From NCBI GenBank assembly GCA_943736015.1, contig OX031072.1, forward strand, positions 17,139,501 through 17,203,500: DNA of 64,000 nucleotides, in the 5' to 3' direction. The stretch is from Tridacna crocea (taxonomy: Eukaryota; Mollusca; Bivalvia; Cardiida; Cardiidae). The notes under the pieces were generated by a model, which was not told where the DNA came from, ran no database searches, and was given only the letters and a program-made list of their open reading frames with translations. A program made the position numbers and the translations under genes. Shown here piece after piece: positions 28,701-42,000 of the stretch (position 1 is its first letter; each line of letters begins with the position of its first letter).

Positions 28701-31700
28701 AAACTTATATTCATCTGCGATTTCTTTTAGTGTAGATGAATATTAACCCATTACCACACAATCCCTACTTTTGACGACCCTGAGAAAGAAGCCATTAGAA
28801 GGCATTGTGGGAAAAGGAGAAAATGCTGGTAAGCAACATTTTCTCCTTTTCCCACAATGTTTTCTAAACAAAAGACATTCAAATTTTCTTTTCCAGGGGT
28901 GTCAAAGTTGGTGATTGTGGAAATGTGTTAAAGGGTATGAGTACCACTCAGACACTGCACCTCATCAACAAACTGACTAACACTTACAAAGTTGTACAAT
29001 GGATAAGCCATCACAGACACATCGTCTCCCTCAGACTGGACAAAAGGCATGTAAGTCCTGTTTGGTAATGTCATACTTCCTATCTTCTCTGAATTTCTGA
29101 AAAAGAAAATCATCAAGATAAATGTGATAGAATTTCTATAGTACATATATTATGAATCACTAACAAATGTATGACAGGAAAGTATAGTATAAACAGGAAG
29201 ACTTTCTAGGAAGATAACTACTAACTAAATAAATTTCCAGCACAGAAAAACATTTTCCGATGAGATATTTTATAAAATTCACTTTGGTTGGCTGAAGATC
29301 CTTTTTTTTATCCTATCCAACAAAGTGTAATGAAAATATCACAATTTGTTTCCTGCCCATATATTCACTCAATAAAATATACAAAATTTGAATCAATTCT
29401 ATCAAAAATGAGCTACTTACCCTAGGGTATGATAGTTAACATGTTGGAGGAAGGTGAGAAAAACAAGTGGAGATAAGGGTGGTTAAATGAAAGAGATACT
29501 ACAGGGGAGAAATAACGGTTGAAAAAAACCTAATGTGTTTTGCATTCTGCTCTTTAATCCTACCACACATTGATGACTTTTAACGCCCCTGAGGAAGAAG
29601 CCTTTTTGAAAAAAATTGTGGGAAAAGGAGAAAATGCTGGTAACTAGAATTTTGTCCTTTTCCCACAAAGTTTTCTACCATATCAAAGAAAAATTTGTTG
29701 ATGTAGCCACTGTGAAATTGTCGTCTGCAAATACTTTCAATTTGTATAAGATAAAATTTTTTGCTGTGTGGTAAAGGTTTAAGCATCAACTAGAAATCTT
29801 ATGGCATGAAAGTCATGTGACTCCATGCTGTTACTTAGATGTAAAGTTTCAATTCAAAGAATGTAAGTATAGTGTCATAAAAGGCTTCCTAAAGGGTTTT
29901 GAAGCAGCTATATCTCTGGAGGCTGGCTGGGTCAATACTTTCTGCAGATACATTAAGTACCTTTTTGACAGAGCATAGCTCAAATCTGATATTATTCAAA
30001 TAATGGTATCTGTCTTGAAAAAGGGACAAAAACATTGGAAGAAAAGGAGTAAATGCTGGTTACTTGCATTTTCTTCTTTTTCCACAATGCTCTTGAATGC
30101 CTTTATCTCTTTATCAGGGTTCTTTGGAAATGGGTTAATGTCTTAGAAAAATCTAGTGAAATACTTATGAAAAAGATCTCAACCCTAAGGCTGCTGTGTG
30201 TGACTCACTGACCTTTTGCAGACAGAGCAGATCAAGATCAGACTGCACAGAATGCGCAGTCTGATCTTGGATCTACACTGTCCAATAAGTACACACTTTT
30301 TCTAAGTCAATATGTTTGAATTGGCAAAATTTTGGTTTTTATTACAAGCCTAAAAGTTTCAAATCACTTATTTAGCAGGAAAAAGGTGAAAAAAAAAGAC
30401 TGGAAGTCCAACAAATACAGATATTTGAGAATTAACTCCTACCTAAAGATGACAAGGTCTGTAAACTTTGTCCCGGCTGGGCTGGATCTAAGCTCAAACT
30501 CCACAATATCTCCTACACCTGGTAGAGCATTTGGATTGCAGTTTCCCATCTTTTTAGGTTCTGTTGACAGCTGTTTACCTGAGACTGATCCATCCATTAA
30601 GTCAATCCAAGTTTCATCAGCAAACAATCTGTGAATAAAGTAAGTGCCCTTCCTGTGAAGAAGGGTGCTGGATCCCCCCCCCCCCACACACACACTTTAT
30701 CATGTATCCTTCTCATTCCTTTATCATGTATCCTTCTCATTCCTTTTGTAGGTTGACAACCCAATCCAGCCACTTTTAACACTGTCAGATGTAGTATTGA
30801 ATATTCTATTCAAAACAGCAATTGCCTGTAACTTTTTCCACCCATGAATCTTTCATCTTCATGACCCAAATAAAAAAAAGGCTTTATAACAAATCCTGTC
30901 ACTTGATACGCTCTGACCATCATTTTTCTTTTTAATGAAATCAATATGAAAAATACATATTGTATTTTAGGTTATTGCACTTTTATATTATGTTGAACGA
31001 GTTCTTTTGGCAGAGTGTTCCGGGCTTGCAAGGGCAAGTACACCAAAAGAATGAGTTCAACACAATATATACCCATATAAATGTAATAATCTTTTTATTA
31101 TAAACTTCGATATTGCTAACATAATTTCCTGTGATTGAATAGTAAAATTTTATCGGAATCATTGATTTATCACATAACCTCCCTTGTTTTCAGTGTGATC
31201 TACCCATTATGAATTTTCTTATCTTATACACATGTAATATCACTATTGTGTGACATCATTTTTGATATCGTTTTGAACATTTTTCATAGAAGTAAACAGG
31301 TTTTACGGATATAACTGCAGGTGCATCTATAGATGTTTTTGCATCTTCTGATCTGGTTACTAACATTTTCTCCTTCTCCCACAATGTTTTCTACCCTTTA
31401 AAAAACACATTTCAAATTTTCAGTCACTTTTATTTTATTATCTGCAAATGCTTTCGATTTTGACAAGCCCAAAACATTGCCAGTTGGAAACGAGTTAAAC
31501 AAGCATATTACATGTATGAGTGTCCCCGAGGCTTTTGCTCCATTCTCTTCCAAAAGACAAAATTTCGAACTAGTCCAAATTGAAAGCATTTGCAGATGAC
31601 AAAATATTCATAAATAAAAAAGTGACATTTGATTTGGAAAGGGTAAAAAACATGGTGGAAAAAGGAGAAAATGCTAGTTACCAGCATTTTTTCCCTTTCC

Positions 31701-34700
31701 CACAATGTTTTCAAGAGCTTTCTTTATCAGGGTCTTTAAAAGTCAAGACTATGTGGTAATACAGGCTGAAGGGTACATTTGTGAATACTATGGACCTACC
31801 TTGTTTGCTTAATATACCTGCATCTGTAAAATAAATGATGAAACACTTCAATCAATGTTGACATTTGAAAAATGCAGTAAAAGGAAAAAGCATTATATCA
31901 TTCCATCTTAATTCCAAATCTTTCGTAATACCCATTACTATGAAAATCAAAGGCCATGTAAGGTTGTTAAAAGTTGGCATTGTGTGGTAAAGAGTTAAGC
32001 TATTTACTTGTATTATATCAAAGATTTTCAACCTAGCCTCTTTACACATAGTGCTCAACCAAACACTTGGTTTGCAACTGCTTATAGAAATACACTGATT
32101 TTGAGAGAGAATTCTTTGGTTGAAAAGGGGAATAACTGAGTAAAATATGCTTTGATGGCTACCTGCCCTTGGTGTCTGGGTTCCCCTTTTGATAGTTTAT
32201 AACTAGTCCAAGTTTGAAATAAGTAGAGCAGCTGCTGTCACTGAACGTGATTTAAAACCCACGCCAACACTTTGACATAAAAAGTGTCAAGTTCAAGGGA
32301 GATAATTCCTCAATCAGGACAAGTTGACACTTGAAAATGGCGTCTTGCAAATCTTCAATATATGATCAATATATGTGCAAATTTTCTGTACAATTGAAGA
32401 AAAACTGTAGGAGGAATTAGCGACATGAAATAACTAGTATTTTGTACACAGACGGAGACAGGGACTGACTCATGGACGGATGCACGCATGCACACACAGA
32501 CAGACAGGCTGATTCCAGTATACCCCAAAAACACTCCTTTTACGGAGGTATAAATATCTAAGTAATGACAGAAAAATCATAAAATGTCAAGTTTTTGCAA
32601 GAAAATGCAGATAATAATGCGGATATGATAATACCTAGATATTTCTTTTTGAGAAAAGCAAAAGTATGTGTTATATAAAACTAATGAAAAGCCTACCCCA
32701 GACCAATTCTAAAGTTTTTCCCTGAAGCTTGAGCTATGAAAATTCTGCAACCATTCTGCTGACCACAGCTCAGACCAGACATAAGTATAGCTCTCTCATT
32801 TCCATTGAGATCTATCATATTTCCTTTAAGCTTGGACTTTGTCATCTGGGCAACATCTTCTTCTGTTTGATTAGTGTTGTTATGTATCACAACCATTGGT
32901 AAATCCAGACAAGTTGACAGTAAAGATTGGTGTAATGCCTTTCAAAACAGAAAAATAATAGTGCTGTGCTCCTTGAAAACGGGTTTCATTTTTTACTATC
33001 ATGAGTTTAACAAACAAGTGAAAGAGGCCTTTGAAAATACTGTGTGGGGGGAGGAGAAAAAGCTTGCAACCAGCATTTCCTCCTTTTCCAACAAGTTTTC
33101 TCAACCTATCCATAAAACAAATCCATAATTTAACTCTTTGCAACACAGTCTTTTGAAACATTAGAGGAAAAGGAGACAATGCTTGTAACCATCATTTTCT
33201 CCTTTTCCCACAATATTTTTTACCCTTCCAAAAACAAATTTCAGTTTTTCGAGTCATATTTATTTTGTCATCTGCTAATGCTTTCAATTTGGACAAGCCT
33301 ATAATTTTGTCCTTTGGTAAAGAGTTAACCCTTTAGCACACAATATTAATGACTACTTTAACATCCGGAGGAAAAGACCTTTGAAAACTTTGTGGAAAAA
33401 GCAGAAAATGCTGGTAAGCAGCATTTTCTCCATTTCCCAAAAAGTTTTCTTTTCTATCAAAGAAAAACTCTATCATTTGAGCCACTATGAAATTACCCTA
33501 TAACTGTTTTTTTTACATGCTGCTAATTTTTACTAATTTTTACGCATCAAAAAGGTTCCTAAAAATTCGACGCGTAATAATTACAGCGTAAAACCGTAGT
33601 ATTGTATGGATATGAAATAAAGGGTTATCAGTATGTAATACCTGTGCTGCGGCACTAAATACATGCAATATAAGGATTTTTTCACTTGTGTCCTGATTAC
33701 GTGTGATATGACTTCTCTCAATCAGTCATCTCTATTTGGATATTTTAAGCCACGGCTTCCGTGCCCAAATGGAAAACTAACAGAGAATTCCAATCCATAC
33801 TATATGTGAATTGAATATTCAGGTTAAAATGCTTTGACACCACGTAAACGAGGCACCTTCATGATACTCGGCACGTTGATTATGGCGGTGATGAGAATTT
33901 GACTCGGCATTGGGCCTCTCCAAAAATGTCACGAATGGGTCATGTGAAAAGACGCGGCTGTACAACTGCAAAACCCAAGGTTTTAAAATTTTGATGAGCT
34001 AAAGGAGGGCTCTCTAAACAGAGTGAAAAAAGTAATGACAGATGACAATGTGCCTCCACAGTTAGTTATCAATTACGGCCATACAGGTATCTGTTAAAAC
34101 AGTTATTCGCACATCAAAACAATTACTGCTATTCCCATGCCAAACAAAGAGTGACACTTTTCTTTCAACCTGTATTTAAAACAAACAATACCCTTATAAT
34201 CTTAAATGAAAGAGTGGACAATGCACTGATATTTTTTAATTGCTGTAATTTTTTACGCATGTTTAGAATTAGTAAAAAATAAAATCGTAAAAATTTAAAT
34301 CACATGTCTTTAGCTCAAATGTGATTTTCGATTTGGATAGGTCTAAAATTATATACACTACACAGTTTATTTGTGTTTTTCATCCCTGGTTGTAGATATA
34401 TATTTTTAATATCAATAAATGGTCGGGGAGACCACTGAAGAAGCATGAGAATGCTGAGAAAGTGTTTGATATCATTACTCTTTGTTACAAGCGACTGCCT
34501 GCTTTTCAATTTTCTCAAACAACAAATTTTGGACTCTTCCAAACCAAAAGCATTTGCAGATGACAATTTTAGATTTGGAGAATATGGCAGCATGTTCTTA
34601 AAAAGGGTAGAAAACACTGTGGGAAAAGGAGAAATTGCTCATTACGAGCAATTTCTCCTTTTCCCACAGTGTTTTCAAAAAAAGACTTTTACTGCAGACA

Positions 34701-37700
34701 CGTAAAAACCAGGGCTTGTTTGGGAAAGAGATAATGACAATAAATGGTCGGGGAGACCATCAAACAAGCATGAGCATGCTGAGAAAGTGCTTGATATCAT
34801 TATTCTTTGTAACAAGCCTGCCTGCTTTTTTAAAAATGTTGCAGATGGAAGAGTAAAAGTTTTGTATCTATAATAAAGACTAAAACACTTAAGCAATTAT
34901 ATTTAAAATATTTGGAGGTTTACGAGTATTTCCTCATCACAACCTGTATGACTATGACTTACCCAAGGTAAAGCAGTGGCTTTGGGGTTAGAGCCACACT
35001 TTGTACATAAAAGCATGCTGGCTGGATCATCTTCCGGGGCTTTTAGCATATGCCCAGAAATCAGCTCTACTATGCCATCTGTAAAATTGAAAACAAAACA
35101 ACTTGAGTCTTTCATTAACTTTAAAAGTTTCTCAATTCTAAACTTTGATCACTAAATACAGATTTAATAGCAATGTAGTTCCTTCAAACCCTTACCAAAA
35201 ATACTGTTTTTTAATTCAAACTTCTTTATGAACCCATGCAGACAAGATGCTCGTTTTTTCTTTTAGGTTTAACCCTTTCCCAAACAATCGTTGGTTTTTA
35301 CAGATCTAGAATAGTAGCCTTTTGAAAACATTGTGGGAAAAGGAGAAAATGCTGGTAACCAGCATGTTCTCCTTTTCCACAATGTTTTCTACCCTATCAT
35401 AGAACAGAAATCATCTTTTCAGCAGGAGTTGAATTATTGTCTGCAAATGCTTTCAATTTGGTCTAGTCCAAATGTTTGTCGTTTGGGAAAGGGTTAAAAG
35501 ACCAACCCCATAACCACTGAGCCAATTGGACAAATAAATGGGATTAATGGCTTGATGGCCAATCCCAGACGAGCTCCTATCTTACAAACATGAAAGTTTG
35601 CAACAAATATAGAGCTGAAATGAAATACAAATGGCATCTGGTGGGATTTGAACCCATGCAGACAAGATGTTACTCAACTGATAGAGCTTGTAGAAAGGAC
35701 AGAAAACATTGTGGGCAAATGAGAAAATGCTGCTTATCAGCATTTTCTTCAATACCAACAATGTTTTCAAAAGGCATGTGGGATTGTTTTGTAAGAGGTT
35801 AAAGATAGATCTACTGAGAAAAAGTCTTCTGCAAGAGCTAAAAAGTCTAGAAATACAAAATTTTACCCTTTCCTGTTGCCCTCTGTCCAATGAATTTACG
35901 AATATATGGCAAACTAAACTCCGTGAGAACAAATTTCAGCACAATTTTGTAAGTGTTCAGAGTATTCCACACAACTTGTTCTATATCTTGATCTGTCACA
36001 GAGGTTTTGTTACTTTTCACTGTATGAGTCACTAAAGCCAATGTACATCCATCTACAAAACAGACACAACAGGAATACAGAGCTGAAGATAAGAGGGAGT
36101 GATGATATTCTAAATCCATTATTTCTCCTCCAAACCTTATGTTGTGGGTACTCATTAGAATTGTCTCAATAAGACAATTCTAATGAGTACCCATAAAATA
36201 GGGTTTAGTGGAGAATGATTCATATTTTTTATTTTGAAGTCAAAATCACTATCTCCTTTTCCAACAACATTTTGCCGTTCCCTAAACAAATTTTAATTTT
36301 TGAGTCTCACTAATTTTGTGGTCTGCAAATGCTTCCAATTTGGACTGGTCTAAGATCTTGTTGTTTGGTAAAGAGTTAACAATTTCAGTTCATTTTCTAC
36401 AAATACTTAGATCTCAGTAGAGGAGTCTAAAATTCTGTCATCCAATATAGCATGAAATATATTACCTCCTTTATCCTGCTCCAGAATATGAAACATGGTT
36501 TCTACACATGCTTCCTGTAAAATGAACCCCTTCTCCCACATAACTGCTGGCTTTCTTATGATCGAACAAATGAATATTAGTCTCTGCATCAGCAATCGGG
36601 GAACTGGTGTACTGAATTCAATCTGGTATCCAGCAGTGTATAAAATATCCTTTTTCTTCTGGAAATCAGGGTATTCTGGGAAAAAGCCATCCTAAAAGAA
36701 CAGAATTATCCACAGATCAGTATACAAGGAAAATCACAAAAGTATACCTTAAAATGACATTGTAATCCCTAAAAAGTCTGATTTTGAATTCTTCCTTTAA
36801 GACTTTACCAAACAGTCCCCGGTTTAAACAACCCTAAAAATGAAAGTATTTGGAGACAGTGTGGGAAAATGAGAACTGCTCATTACTAGTTTTTCTCCTT
36901 TGCTCACATTGTTTTCGAAAGCTTTCTCCTTCAGGTTACTTAAACTTAAGACTTAGATTAACTCTTTACCAAATGAAAAAAATTTAGACTTGTCCAAATT
37001 GAAAGCATTTGCAGAAGATAAAATAAATGTGACTTGAAAAATGACTTTAGAAAAGTAGAAAACATTTGTTGGTTACCAGCATTTTCTCCTTTTTCCCACA
37101 ATGTTTTCAGAAGGCTTTTTCTGCAGGTGTCATAAAAACCAGGGATTGTGGTAAAATGTTAAACAAAAATGAAAGAAATTTAAAGAAAAAAAAAGTGATA
37201 AAGTATAAATAAACAAGAGCCGTCAGAGACGGGTTATGCCCCCCGAACAAGTGCTTTTTATAAAATGTATGAAATTGATATAAATTCACTTCTTTTATCC
37301 TAAAAGGACCTGTTCATGCCCCCAAAAAATTGAAGTGAAAAGGCAAATACTATCTCAGAGATAGCCAACACAAACTTGTAGAGGACAATAAGCCCAATAA
37401 GCCCCCTTTTCACATAAGACAAAATTGCAAAATTGGAATAAATACAACGGGTGTGTGATTTGTGGCTTTTTTTAATGATAAATCAAAATTTGAAATTTCA
37501 TACTATTTTGAGCAGTCATGTAGTAAATATTACATAAAATGATTTTTTACACGAAGCCCCCTTTTTCCCTGGCGCAGCCTGAAATTGAGAAACCAGGTAA
37601 GAGGCATCTGGGCAATGTTCCAATGATACTAGAGGGAAAAAGATTTACATGAAGCCCCCTTTTTCCGTGACAAAGCCTGTAATTGAGAACCCTGAAAAGA

Positions 37701-39028
37701 GGTACCTGGGCAACGTTCCAACAAGTTCAGATTTGAAATTTCACAAAGTTTTGAGCACTAATGTAGGAGATACCAGTGAAAAATGATTTTTTTCTGTGAA
37801 GTCCCCTTTTTTCATGATGCAGCCTCAAATTGAGAAACCAGGAAAGAGGTATTTGTGCACTAATAATTTATAGATTGAAAATAAAAAGGACACATGTTGA
37901 AACTTCTAAAACAAGATATAACCATGAATTTTCAAGAAATTTTGACAAAAACTGAACAAGATATTAGTAAAAATTGCAATTTTGCATTAGGGCCTCTTTT
38001 TCCTTGGCATTTTATAACAAACCCCCTTTTTCCACGACAGAGGGTCAAATTGAAAAACACATAGATAAATAAAGAACAGCACATGGTGAAACTTTGAAAT
38101 AACAATATAACCATGAAGTTTAATGAAATTTTGATCAAAACTAAATGAGATAGTGTGTACTAGTAAAAAGTGGAATTTTGCAAGAAACCCCCTTTGTCCA
38201 TGATAGAACATCATTTGGAAAAATGCCTAGATTAAAAATAGCAAAGGCACATGCTGAAGCTTTCCATAAACAATGTAACCATGAAGTTTCATGAAATTTT
38301 GACAAGAACTGAATGAGATATTAGTAAAAATTGCAATTTTGCATTAAGCCCCTTTTTTACATGACACAGGGTCAAATTGAAATACCGTGAAAGATTGGCA
38401 CCTTACCCTAAAGAGTTCATATATGAAGTTTTATCCAATTTGGTCCAGGGGTTATGGAGAAATGGCTTCGGGTGGACGGATGGACTGACAGATGGAAGGA
38501 CGGATGGACAGACGAAGCGGGGACAATATGCACGCCCTTCGGGGAGCATAAAAAGCTTTTACACATCAATACAGGTAAAAATCAGTGAAGCAAAAAAAGA
38601 AAGGAAAAAACAGCTTCTAATGATCAATTTCTCCTTTCACTTCATGTTCCAAATAAGTCTGCTGGGAGATAAATTCAGCCGTTGCAGGAGAAAAGAATTT
38701 TAGTCCTATAAATCATACAGATCAGATCAATCTTTTTTGTTTTTTTTTTACTAAAAGAAATACATCATATAAGAAAAATATATAAAATGATAACATCCAG
38801 AAAATATAAAAAGCAAACTCTTCTAAGGAAACTGAATTCCTTACCAGAGGAACAAAGGGCTCAGTAGACAGATCACTGTATGAGACAAAACTGCCTCCCA
38901 TTATCCCAAGACCAAGTTTGTTCAGCAGCATTACACCATTATCTACCTGTACAAAGAAGTAGCATTAACTCTTTACACATTGGTTTTATACGCTTTAACA
39001 TCTAGCTACAATGTTTGACTGCTTTCTT

Positions 39029-39087
<59 letters not shown>

Positions 39088-42000
39088 CTCTCCTTCTTTC
39101 CTTTTCACCCCTTCTTTTCTTCTCTTTCTCCCTCCTACCCCTCCCTTTCTCTCTCTATCTTCATCTTTTTACCATTTCATCCCTCACCTTTTTCTACAAT
39201 GTTTTCCATAACATGGAGAAAAAACGATTTCTGTTCTTTGAGACATATATTGTAATCATCTAGTAAATTTTAGGGATAAGAACTTCTTACTTGAATTCAA
39301 TTTACAGCAATTCAAATATAACAGATTTATAACATCGAAAGGAAGGATAAAACACAAAAAAAGTTAGAAAGTAACATTAAGGAATTAACATACATTTGGA
39401 ACTGAAGCCTTTGAGAGAGCGGTTTTCAGGTCTTCTAATTCCCAGTATGGTGTTTGGTCCTTTACATTTGTCACATTTTCTGATGTTTTTGAATTATCTG
39501 GGGGTACTAGGGCAACCTTCACAAGTCTAGATAACCAGGGAATAGAGCATGTTATATCAACATCTTGTAGCATCTTCTGACAGATAACACGTCCCTAGAA
39601 GGATAAAATTCTTGTTAAAACCCTACCAGAACATAATAAATCAAAGCACTGAGAACACTAAAGTGGTATTTGTCAAGGAATCCATTGTGCCAAATTAAGA
39701 ATTTGAAAGAAAAAGAGAAATTTGATTCAACTATTGGCTCGAAAGTCAACCTACTAAGCAAATGAATGCCTTTTTGGTTGAAGGTAGAGTGCTCATAACA
39801 AAGTTTAGATTATTTGTGTACTGGTGGTCTCCCTTCGATCATTACGAGGAGTCAGGAGTAACATTCCTTGACAGTAAGAAGCATGATGGACAGCAAGAAA
39901 AAATATGTGAATATGTCAAATGAAATTAACTTTGTACCTGGAAACTACGAATTTGAAAAAATCTTTAGCTGTCAACATTTAATTCCTAACATAACAATGA
40001 ATTATTCAGATCTATAAATTAATGTGCAATCCAACGGAGTAGTGAGGAATCACAGGATGAACAAACCAACGGAGTAGTGAGGATCACAGGATGAACAAAC
40101 CAAAGGATGAACTGATTTTTGAATGAAAAAGTCCAGGATCAAGCAATCGGTAGACAAATGTTGTATCATGGTGCCAACAGAAGGCCATGAGTGAGTGAAG
40201 CTATTTTCAGTTACAAAAAAAAATTGATGGACCCACCCAGAGTATTTTAACATCCCATTTCTAATAACATATCTGAGTGCTACTGAAAAACTAATTTGCC
40301 TGAGAAAAATTGAGTTTAACTGGGTTTATTTCCTTTGGCTTTGCACAAAGTTCAATACATGGTCTTCAAAATTAAATATTGAACTCACAGTGGTATTGTC
40401 TTCACCAAATACCACAAAAAAGGGTTTTGAACCCTTGTTGGAAATGAACAAAAGCTAGTAACACAAAGGACTGTTTAGTAACTTAAATGTGTAAAATGTT
40501 AAACAAAGTGCAACAAAAATATTCTGCTAAATCGCAAATTTTCTTAAACCCAGCTTTTTATGAAAAAGTTCACATTTTTAACTATTACTGTACAACTCTT
40601 ATTACCATTTCTGTTGGAAACTTTATAAAACAGCGAAGGAAGGCAGACATATACTTGTCACGAGAAATGACTCTTTCTGTCACAAAGTTTTCCATACAGT
40701 TGAAGTGCTTCATTTGCCTCAAATTAATATATTTTTCCAGTGCATACTTTGTTAAGTGTATGGTAGCTCTAAAATAACTTGAAAATCAAATGATGAAGAT
40801 GTCTCTACAGAACAAAATGTTTGGTTTGTTCAAATCAAAAACAGGTATGGACAACATCTAAATATAGCTCAATTGGTATTTCTCCTTGTAAAGTTTAGAA
40901 AACATGAGCAAAGAAAAAAAAACTACATGTAGTTTTCAGCATTGTGTCCTTTTCCAACCATTGTTCTGAGGTAGGTCTAATTTGACAGTATGAGGAATAA
41001 AAAACATTGTGCGAAAAGGAGAAAATGCTGGTAACCAGCATTTTCTCCTTTTTCCACAATCTTTTCAAAAGCCTTTTTCACCTAGGAGTATTATAAGTCA
41101 TGATTGTGTGGTAAAAGGTTATGGCTTGCAACATACCATCATAGCCATCAAGTCCATTACAGCAGCCCTGGAGGATCTGACGGATTCCATGGATGCCACA
41201 CCCTCTTCCATCATCTTATCAATGTCCCCACTACCCACATACCTGAACATAGGCTCTGCTAGCTCCTGCACCTCTGGACATAGGTCACAAACTTTCTGTA
41301 GTGCAGCCTCAAACTTCTTGCCTGAGTCACTGCTAGCCTGAAATATACATATACAGTTCCACATTGTAATTATTGAGGCAACAGGCCACAAAGTTCAGTA
41401 TACTGGTCTTGTCCTGCTGGTAACGACCATTTTCTCTTTCCTCCTTTCCCAGCTTTTTCCTCTTTTTCATAGACCAATTAAAACATGTCAGCTTCATTTG
41501 AAATATCATCTGCATAAGCTTTGCAACTGGACAAGTCCAAAACCTTGTCATCACTTGGTGATGAGCTAGACTTGCTTCATAAAATTTAAGACCTGTCTTA
41601 ATTGAAAGCAATCATAAATGAAATGACTGATATTTTTCAAATTTTTTATTGCGTCAAAATCATCATGGGAAAAAAAGATAATTCTGGTAACCAGCATTTG
41701 CTTCTTTACCCATGATGTTTTCAAAAGGGATTTTCTCCAAAGTTGATTAAATATGAAGTTGTGTGGTATAGGGTAATGATTACATGTATTAACTGAGATT
41801 AAATTTTACAGCTTATAGCAGTATTTAACCCTTTACCAAAAACTCCCTACCTTATTATCCCAGAAGAAAATAGCTTTTAAAAACAATGTGGGCAAAGGAG
41901 AACTTGCTGGTGATCATCATTTTCTCCTTTTCCTACTTAGTTTTCCAAACTAACAAGAACAAATGTTTTTTGGGCCACTTTTAATTTGTTGTCTACTTTG

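Noticed and set aside
39011-39263. Serine/leucine-rich protein on the plus strand
   Set aside because: It is a translation of the (CT)n microsatellite and the following pyrimidine tract.
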